Positions 7,198 through 11,929 of a DNA stretch of 11,929 nucleotides are shown here, piece after piece. Source of the stretch: an uncultured bacterium (lineage in GTDB: Bacteria > Verrucomicrobiota > Kiritimatiellia > RFP12 > UBA1067); the NCBI GenBank assembly GCA_902779075.1, contig CACZAK010000134.1, positions 1 to 11,929 of the forward strand, read 5' to 3'. Positions within the stretch are counted from its first letter, which is position 1. Each line of letters opens with the position of its first letter. The position numbers and the translations under genes are program-made. Below the pieces are notes generated by a model, which worked only from the letters and a program-made list of their open reading frames with translations, was not told the DNA's origin and searched no databases.

Positions 7198-7267
7198 GGG
7201 CGGCTCGCCGAGGACGGCTCGCCCCACCTTGCGGTCACGCGGGACGCGTGACCCTACCATTGCCGCC
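7198..7267 (+). repeat. Structured dispersed repeat, copy 2 (downstream of the surface-protein gene)
   Basis: Direct copy of 3714-3783: the first 61 bp are identical, then one mismatch (A for G at 7259), then TTGCCGCC. It lies 40 bp after the surface-protein stop and about 100 bp before the ATPase start. With copy 1 it brackets the gene as a direct repeat. Confidence 0.88.
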
Positions 7268-7350
7268 AAGATGGCGTTTTCCCCAGTCCATCCCGCCGCA
7301 AAAAGCCTGGCACCTTTGCAAAACCGATTACGCGCAAGGGCGGAGATTTG

Positions 7351-7359
7351 TGATATACT
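7351..7359 (+). promoter_or_regulatory. Extended -10 promoter directly before the ATPase gene
   Basis: TGATATACT (7351-7359) is the same extended -10 word as at 325-333 in the AbiE promoter. No good -35 box lies 16-19 bp upstream. Only 7 bp separate the -10 box from the ATG at 7367, so the transcript would start at or next to the start codon and be leaderless. Confidence 0.5.
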
Positions 7360-7366
7360 AAATGCC

Positions 7367-9136
7367 ATGGAGAACAAGCGCAAGATTCCATACGGCGTCA
7401 TTAACTGGGCTAAACTGGTCCGCGAATGTCTGTTCGTGGACAACACGGCCTATATCCGCAAGCTGGAGGATGTGGACACTCCCGTGTTCCTGCGTCCAAA
7501 GCGGTTCGGCAAGTCTATCGTCTGCTCCATGCTCGCGCACTATTACGACATTGACCTCAAGGATTGTTTCGACGAACTCTTCGGCAGGACCGACATCGGA
7601 CGGAACCCGACGCCGCTTAGGAACTCGTTCCTCGTCCTCCAGTTCGACTTCTCGACCATACAGGTCGGTACGCTCGCAGAGATCGAGCGGAACTTCTGGG
7701 AGAACGTCAAGCGGTCTGTCCGCAGCCTAGCCATGCGCGAGAAGCACCTTGCCGACTGGAACGGCGTGTTCGAGGCGCAGAATCCGGCAGATCTCATTGA
7801 CGCAGTCCGCTCCGTAATTCGCGAGAACAACCTCCCCCCGCTCTACGTGATCATCGACGAGTACGACAACTTCACGAACGAGCTGGTGGTCTCGGGCCGA
7901 GATGCGGAGTACAACGCCGTGTGCGGGCACGATTCGAAGGGCGACGTGACGCGGGAATCGTTCTTCAAGGCGTTCTTCAAGTCGTTCAAGGCGGGCCTTG
8001 CTGACGGCACGGTCGGGCGCACGTACTTCACGGGCGTGTTGCCAATCACGCTCGACGACCTTTCGAGCGGCTTCAACGTCGGCACCGTCGTGAACCTCCG
8101 CAGCGACCTTCTGGGGCTTGTCGGATTCTCCAAGGCCCAGACGCGGCAATACGTCGACGACATTTTCGCGGAGCACGGTCTGGATCCGTCGTTGAAGCCC
8201 ACCGTACTCGGCGATCTCGAGAGGTTCTACGACGGTTATCACTTCACGCCTTATTCCGAACCTCTCTTCAATTCGACGATCTGCAACTGGTATCTCCAGA
8301 ATCTCGTGGCCGAGCGCAAGATACCATGGACGATCATCGATGCGAACGTGCGCACGGACATCGGCTGGTTCCGCCGTCTCGCGCAGACGAATTCTCGTGC
8401 CATGGAGAAGGTGCGCAGATACGTTGAACGGGGCGAAGGCGAAAAGGCGAACGTTTCCGACCTCTCGGCCAAATTCGGACGGGCGAAGTTTTTCTCAGAG
8501 GAGTTCTTCCCGTACGCGCTCTACTATCTCGGGCTCCTGACGTTTGAAAGTCCATTCCGTCTCAATATCCCGAACCTGACGATCAAGAACATGTTCGTGG
8601 ACTACTACGACGAGCTTTCCGAGTTCACGAACGTCGATGAGGCGCGCACGGCCTTCAGCGACGCAGCCGAAGCGCTCGCCCTGGGAGATGGCTTGTGGAA
8701 AGGCCTCTTCGAAGCATACTGGCAACACTATGTGAAGGCCCGCATTCCCGCGCAGGCGTTCGACAAGATGAACGAGAACTTTTTCCGCACCACGTTCACC
8801 TCGCGCTGCATGGACGTTCTGCCGATGTTCTACTCCTTCGAGACGGAGTATAATTCCTCGGAGGGCCGCTGCGACTTCCTCGCAATCCCCAAGCCCGGCG
8901 TCGCCAAGCCCGCGCAGCTCGTCGAGTTCAAGTATTTCACGAACGAGGCGGCGGAGAAGGGGAAAATACTCGACCGGGACAAACCCGACGAGGAGACGGT
9001 CAAGCAGGCTCTCGACTACCGCAAGGCACTTGCACGACGTCCCGACTGGAACCACTCCATCGCGACGACGGTTGTCGAGGTCTGCGGGAGCTCCGGCTAT
9101 AACTGGTTCGACATAAAAACGGAGAAAATACAATGA
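7367..9136 (+). CDS. AAA-ATPase-like protein with C-terminal PD-(D/E)XK nuclease domain (DUF1703 type)
   Basis: This 589-residue protein belongs to the AAA-ATPase-like/DUF1703 family, which is expanded in many anaerobic gut bacteria. The N-terminal ATPase domain has RPKRFGKS (43-50) as Walker A and LYVIIDEYDNF (159-169) as Walker B. The C-terminal domain shows GRCDF (D503) followed by QLVEFKY (E520, K522), the spaced D...ExK of the PD-(D/E)XK nuclease fold. The key residues of both domains are intact and the length is typical. The start at 7367 is chosen because MENKRKIPYGVINW is the usual family N-terminus. The reading frame continues upstream to 7229, but that part lies in repeat DNA. The stop overlaps the next start by ATGA. 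Family members have no agreed function; links to DNA processing or mobile elements are inference. Confidence 0.87.
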   Translation: MENKRKIPYGVINWAKLVRECLFVDNTAYIRKLEDVDTPVFLRPKRFGKSIVCSMLAHYYDIDLKDCFDELFGRTDIGRNPTPLRNSFLVLQFDFSTIQVGTLAEIERNFWENVKRSVRSLAMREKHLADWNGVFEAQNPADLIDAVRSVIRENNLPPLYVIIDEYDNFTNELVVSGRDAEYNAVCGHDSKGDVTRESFFKAFFKSFKAGLADGTVGRTYFTGVLPITLDDLSSGFNVGTVVNLRSDLLGLVGFSKAQTRQYVDDIFAEHGLDPSLKPTVLGDLERFYDGYHFTPYSEPLFNSTICNWYLQNLVAERKIPWTIIDANVRTDIGWFRRLAQTNSRAMEKVRRYVERGEGEKANVSDLSAKFGRAKFFSEEFFPYALYYLGLLTFESPFRLNIPNLTIKNMFVDYYDELSEFTNVDEARTAFSDAAEALALGDGLWKGLFEAYWQHYVKARIPAQAFDKMNENFFRTTFTSRCMDVLPMFYSFETEYNSSEGRCDFLAIPKPGVAKPAQLVEFKYFTNEAAEKGKILDRDKPDEETVKQALDYRKALARRPDWNHSIATTVVEVCGSSGYNWFDIKTEKIQ

Positions 9137-10764
9137 ACATGAGAATTATGGCGGTAGTAGCGGCGGCCTGCATGGCGGCGGCGTTGCCGTCATTGGCCGG
9201 AACGGCACTTTCTGCGTCGGGGGCAAACGAGGCGCGGAAAGTATTGAACATCGTGAACTTCGTGCGGTCGGCGGATCCGCGTCCGCCGCGCGCGGAGATG
9301 ATCCGCGCGGTACGCGAGGAGGTCGCCCTGAACCTCAAGTACGGGTTCGAGAACACCATCCTCCTCCAGTACGACGCGCTCGTCGATCCCGAGATGATGG
9401 CGGAGGCGCTGAAGAGCGACAAGGCGAAGACCGAGTTCGGACTCTGGTTCGAGATGTCGCGTCCGCTCAACGAGGCGGCGGGGCTGCCGTGGAAGCCCAA
9501 GGGAGCGCACAAGGACTGGAACTGGGACTGGCACATCAACCCTGGCTTCTTGATGGCGTACGACCACGTAGGACGCAAGGCCATCATCGACGCGGCGTTC
9601 AGGCGGTTCAAGGCCGACTTCGGGTACTACCCCAAGAGCGTCGGCTCGTGGCTCCTCGACGCCTGGTCGATGGACTACATGGAGAAGACCTACGGCGTCG
9701 ACGGCTACTGCATCTGCCGCGAGCAGGACAACACGGACGCCTACGGCCTGCGCGGCGGCTACTCGAACGGCGCGTACTATCCCTCGAAGAAGAACATGCT
9801 CTCCGCCGCCGTCGACATGGCGAACGCCGTGAAGTCGCCCGTGTTCAAGATGCTCACGCCCGACCCGATCTATAACTACGGGCAGCCACGGACGCTATAT
9901 CCGAGATTTAAGTATGGGAGCGTGCCCTCGCTCGAGCCGGTCACGTATCTGGGGTCGAAGCCGGAGACTGTTGATTGGATATTCCGCACCTATACGGAGC
10001 CGAAGGGCCTGATGAACCTTTCCTACATGCAGGCGGGACAGGAGAACTCGTTCTGCTGGAGCAATATTTCGCGTGGCTGGCCGATGCAGTGCGCGAAGAT
10101 CGCGAAGGAAGCAGCGGCGGGACGTTTCGTCGTGGAGAAGATGTGCGAGACGGCACGCGCGTTCAAGGCCGCGCACAAGGCGAACTGTCCGCAGACGCAG
10201 ATCGCGCTCGACGACTGGTCCGGCTATGGCCGCAAGAGCGTGTGGTACAACAGCCGCTTCTACCGCGCCAACCTCATCATGGACGGCACGCGCCTCGTTT
10301 TCCGCGACATCCACAAGATGTGCGACGACTTCGAGGAGCCGTTCCTTGACAAGGTCTGCACCGGCTGGCAGGCGCTCTACTTCACGCCCCCTGTTGTGGA
10401 TCAGTGGATGTTCAGGGGCAAGGGCGTTTCCGGCGTGATGTCGTTCGGCGGCGAGTTCGCGTCCATCGAGACGGCGGCGGACGGCGACGCGCTCGTGGTG
10501 ACGGCGAAGCGCGCGGACGGCACGGCGGCGACGGTGCGGTTCGAGGAAGGGCGCATCGTCGTTTCCGGCGCGGGGACGCTCGACGCCGAATACGCGGACG
10601 GCGATTTCCGCAAGGGCATTTCCATTGTGGATGGCGGCATTGATTTCGTGTTCCAGGGATTCCGCTACCGCATCCCCGTGCGCGGCGAGGTGAAGGCTAC
10701 GGCGAAGGGCTTCAGCATCGCCGGCGACAGGATTGAACTCGACCTCTCCAGGGTTGACCGTTAG
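9133..10764 (+). CDS. Exported 543-residue protein, possibly a carbohydrate-active (beta/alpha)-barrel enzyme
   Basis: A signal peptide (cleavage after ALPSLA, residue 22) is followed by a region with the alternation expected of a (beta/alpha) barrel: KVLNIVNFVR (36-45), FENTILLQYDAL (72-83), EFGLWFEMSR (101-110), WDWHINPGF (131-139) and SVGSWLLDAWSMDYM (169-183). Many Trp, His, Asp and Tyr residues lie near predicted strand ends, as in glycoside hydrolases or polysaccharide deacetylases of the GH57/NodB-like type, but I cannot name a family. The last 110 residues (about 430-543) are beta-rich and could be an accessory sandwich domain. The start overlaps the ATPase stop by ATGA, with GGAG 8 nt upstream, so translation is likely coupled. 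The signal peptide closely resembles that of the 3895-7158 protein. GC content at third codon positions is high in the first half. Confidence 0.8.
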   Translation: MNMRIMAVVAAACMAAALPSLAGTALSASGANEARKVLNIVNFVRSADPRPPRAEMIRAVREEVALNLKYGFENTILLQYDALVDPEMMAEALKSDKAKTEFGLWFEMSRPLNEAAGLPWKPKGAHKDWNWDWHINPGFLMAYDHVGRKAIIDAAFRRFKADFGYYPKSVGSWLLDAWSMDYMEKTYGVDGYCICREQDNTDAYGLRGGYSNGAYYPSKKNMLSAAVDMANAVKSPVFKMLTPDPIYNYGQPRTLYPRFKYGSVPSLEPVTYLGSKPETVDWIFRTYTEPKGLMNLSYMQAGQENSFCWSNISRGWPMQCAKIAKEAAAGRFVVEKMCETARAFKAAHKANCPQTQIALDDWSGYGRKSVWYNSRFYRANLIMDGTRLVFRDIHKMCDDFEEPFLDKVCTGWQALYFTPPVVDQWMFRGKGVSGVMSFGGEFASIETAADGDALVVTAKRADGTAATVRFEEGRIVVSGAGTLDAEYADGDFRKGISIVDGGIDFVFQGFRYRIPVRGEVKATAKGFSIAGDRIELDLSRVDR

Positions 10765-10837
10765 CGACAACAAAGTAAAAAGTTTTCAGACTTTCGCATA
10801 AGGCTCAGTTTGACGGGCGCGTTTGGAATCCCAAGCG

Positions 10838-10868
10838 TATAATATAAGGACGCGCGCGCGCGTCCTTA
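10838..10868. promoter_or_regulatory. TATAAT box followed by a 24-nt (CG)-rich palindrome
   Basis: TATAAT (10838-10843) is followed at once by TAAGGACGCGCG (10845-10856) and its exact reverse complement (10857-10868), then TTATTATAG. The palindrome has perfect 12-bp arms and a (CG)6 core. The -10 word is good, but the nearest -35-like word (TTGACG, 10810-10815) is 22 bp away, so promoter activity is uncertain. The stem followed by a T-rich stretch could end transcription from the gene at 9133-10764. Bases 10765-10837 hold nothing else that I can see. Confidence 0.5.
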
Positions 10869-10880
10869 TTATAGTTCAGT

Positions 10881-11088
10881 GGGCGCATCTGAGTTTTTCA
10901 CCCATACGTATTGGGATTTGGAAACAACCAAAACAATTGGTAAAAACAACTTTGAGAGGGGCGCGCGGGCTAACTCGCCCGCGCGACAATGGGCACGGGC
11001 GAGTTAGCCCGTGCGCCAAAGGCAAGTTGTTTCAAATAGTTGTTTCCAATCCTCAGAAGGCTCGGCGGTGAATTACGCAGATGCGCCC
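10881..11088. mobile_element. 208-bp MITE-like element with 11-bp TIRs and 9-bp target duplication
   Basis: The element begins GGGCGCATCTG (10881-10891) and ends CAGATGCGCCC (11078-11088), perfect 11-bp inverted repeats. TAGTTCAGT occurs immediately before (10872-10880) and immediately after (11089-11097), the signature of a 9-bp target duplication. Subterminal similarity continues inward: GGGATTTGGAAACAAC on the left matches GTTGTTTCCAATCC on the right. The centre holds a long inverted repeat (10960-11017). There is no room for a transposase, so it is non-autonomous. A second left end lies at 11857. Confidence 0.85.
10960..11017. repeat. Twin hairpins with complementary loops inside the MITE
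   Basis: Hairpin 1 is CGCGCGGGC-TAACTC-GCCCGCGCG (10962-10985). Hairpin 2 is GCACGGGC-GAGTTA-GCCCGTGC (10993-11014). Their loops are exact reverse complements. The 22-nt segments 10960-10981 and 10996-11017 are also inverted repeats with one mismatch, so the region can fold as two hairpins (with loop-loop pairing) or as one long stem. Confidence 0.85.
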
Positions 11089-11138
11089 TAGTTCAGTGCC
11101 TTCGTCGATTTTGTCCAGCAGTGATGCCCGAAATATGG

Positions 11139-11144
11139 TATAAT
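11139..11144 (+). promoter_or_regulatory. Isolated TATAAT -10-like box
   Basis: GGTATAATGCGCCC contains a consensus -10 word, but no -35 box sits at normal spacing (TTGTCC at 11111-11116 is 22 bp away). No convincing gene follows for 700 bp. It could drive a non-coding transcript or be the remnant of a lost gene's promoter. Bases 11145-11265 hold nothing else that I recognise. Confidence 0.3.
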
Positions 11145-11265
11145 GCGCCCTAAACGCTTTAGTGAATGTAACCTTCCGCCGCGAGACGCGTAAACAGCGT
11201 GGAAACGATTCCGAGGATTCGTAAACGAAAAGGAGAAAAAACAGGCTCCGTCGGATTTCTGAACT

Positions 11266-11302
11266 TTCTCTGCGCTCTCCGCCTCTCTGCACCTCTGCGT
11301 GA
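11266..11302. repeat. Degenerate CTCTGCG short tandem repeat
   Basis: TCTCTGCG, CTCTCCGC, CTCTCTGC and CCTCTGCG follow each other in 37 bp, a degenerate repeat of about 9 bp. Similar phrases are scattered in the intergenic DNA of many large-genome bacteria, where their reverse frames give false reading frames rich in Arg, Glu and Ala. I see no gene here. Confidence 0.6.
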
Positions 11303-11391
11303 GACTTTCAACCGAGGATTTTAGGGTAAATCCTTTGTTTTGAAAGAGCAACGGTTTTGCCATTGGCTGAGTGCTTCGCACAAATCCCCTC

Positions 11392-11456
11392 CAACGGGCA
11401 AGCTGCCCGTTGTACTACTGACGGCTTCCCTAGTAGAACGGGCTGCCAGCCCGTTC
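11392..11456. repeat. Twin AACGGGC hairpins
   Basis: CAACGGGCA-AGC-TGCCCGTTG (11392-11412) and GAACGGGCT-GCC-AGCCCGTTC (11436-11456) are two perfect 9-bp stems with 3-nt loops. GTACTA follows the first and TAGTAG precedes the second, giving the pair an inverted arrangement. The hairpin at 7165-7185 belongs to the same family. Confidence 0.8.
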
Positions 11457-11467
11457 AACCCACCCCC

Positions 11468-11505
11468 AAAGGATTGTGAAAGGTGGGGGCTTCGCGCAAT
11501 CCTTT
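11468..11505. repeat. AAAGGATTG inverted repeat
   Basis: AAAGGATTG (11468-11476) pairs exactly with CAATCCTTT (11497-11505) around a 20-nt loop. An overlapping CACCCCC/GTGGGGG pair offers an alternative fold. A terminator or a remnant of another repeat is possible. The stretch 11506-11670 holds no feature I can support. Confidence 0.5.
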
Positions 11506-11670
11506 CCTCTGCCATTCCTGTACCGCGAGCGTCTTTGCGGAACGCTTTGCCTTGTGCGGAGCATTTGCTCACCGTTGGTGCGCGACAGGGCGCGCACGGC
11601 AGAACTGCTGGCGCACACACCAAAGGCAGATCATTGCTGAACCATTGACGGGGGGGCCTCCCCACCTTGC

Positions 11671-11824
11671 GGCTCGCCCGGAGGGCTCGCCCCACCTTGG
11701 GTCGCTCCCCGGCTCGCCCGGAGGGCTCGCCCCACCTTGGGTCGCGACGGAGCGCGACCCTCCCCGGACGAGCCGAGGACGGCTCGCCCCACCTTGGGTC
11801 GCGACGGAGCGCGACCCTCCCCGG
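11671..11824. repeat. Short array of the structured dispersed repeat
   Basis: Three units follow each other. A shortened unit occupies 11671-11710, and two 57-bp units occupy 11711-11767 and 11768-11824. Each holds GGCTCGCCCCACCTTGGGTCG; the two full units continue with the hairpin GGGTCGCG-ACGGAG-CGCGACCC. They share the GGCTCGCCCCACCTTG core with the repeats at 3714 and 7198 but have a different hairpin in the second half. Confidence 0.8.
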
Positions 11825-11856
11825 CCCGCCCCCGCCCCACCCTTGCCTACCCGCCC

Positions 11857-11929
11857 GGGCGCATCTGTGTTTTCACCCAAGCGCATTGGGATTTGGAAAC
11901 AACCATGACAACTTTCAAGAACAACATTA
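11857..11929. mobile_element. Left end of a second MITE copy, cut by the window edge
   Basis: GGGCGCATCTGTGTTTTCACCC through ATTGGGATTTGGAAACAACCA (11857-11905) matches 10881-10930 with a few differences, in the same orientation. The right end would lie outside the window. The 9 bases before it are TACCCGCCC. After 11905 the two copies diverge; here the sequence reads ATGACAACTTTCAAG, which might be a gene start but is more simply subterminal element sequence. Confidence 0.7.

Noticed and set aside
7229..7366. N-terminal extension of the ATPase frame
   Set aside because: These 46 codons lie largely in the dispersed repeat and the -10 box. The family N-terminus starts at the ATG at 7367.
9895..10773. 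Long open frame on the minus strand opposite the exported 543-residue gene
   Set aside because: It is a GC-rich shadow of the plus-strand gene, rich in Arg, Ala and His. The plus frame has a signal peptide and coherent protein sequence. The same applies to the minus frame 6469-7446.
11321..11695. Frames of about 100-125 codons on both strands in the right-hand intergenic DNA
   Set aside because: They cross the twin hairpins and the repeat array. The peptides are Arg/Pro/Ser-rich translations of repeats, with no ribosome-binding site or domain.
11905..11929. Possible gene start MTTFKNN at the window edge
   Set aside because: It lies at the position where the second MITE copy should continue, and only eight codons are visible, so a gene cannot be supported.

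Overview
The window looks like chromosomal DNA from an uncultured member of the Verrucomicrobiota/Kiritimatiellota/Lentisphaerota group. This is inferred from a PEP-CTERM exported protein, a long repeat-built surface protein, a fragment of an ESANxVGY-type secreted protein, a DUF1703-type ATPase/nuclease, and intergenic DNA crowded with hairpin-forming repeats. No rRNA or tRNA anchors the assignment, so it is tentative.

Left part (1-1990). The tail of an upstream gene probably ends at 63. A two-gene AbiE-type (type IV) toxin-antitoxin operon follows: AbiEi-like antitoxin (378-899) and AbiEii-like nucleotidyltransferase toxin (871-1710), overlapping by 29 bp. It has a sigma70-like promoter (304-333), a 12+12 bp palindrome just upstream of that promoter (263-291), and an intrinsic terminator (1782-1815). 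Each side of the operon carries a pair of near-identical palindromic repeats spaced 39 bp apart (85/124 and 1852/1891).

Minus-strand part (1992-3364). A small PEP-CTERM protein gene with its own terminator lies next to a 5'-truncated gene encoding two tandem copies of a 111-residue domain. The truncated gene runs backwards into a GGGAATTGGGA-type low-complexity tract (3427-3560).

Central and right part (3600-10764, plus strand). A 1087-residue exported protein with A-B-A'-B' repeats and a beta-rich C-terminal half (3895-7158) is bracketed by two direct copies of a structured repeat, identical over 61 bp. Next is an AAA-ATPase-like/PD-(D/E)XK (DUF1703) protein (7367-9136), possibly read from a leaderless extended -10 promoter. 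It overlaps by ATGA a gene for an exported 543-residue protein (9133-10764) that may be a carbohydrate-active enzyme.

Right end (10765-11929). I see no convincing gene here. It holds a 24-nt (CG)-rich palindrome, a 208-bp MITE-like element with perfect 11-bp terminal inverted repeats and a 9-bp target duplication (10881-11088), twin hairpins, a short array of the same structured repeat seen around the surface-protein gene, and the left end of a second MITE copy at the window edge. The main novelty is this intergenic repeat ecology: non-autonomous elements, paired palindromes around a toxin-antitoxin cassette, and repeats whose stem sequences change while pairing is kept.
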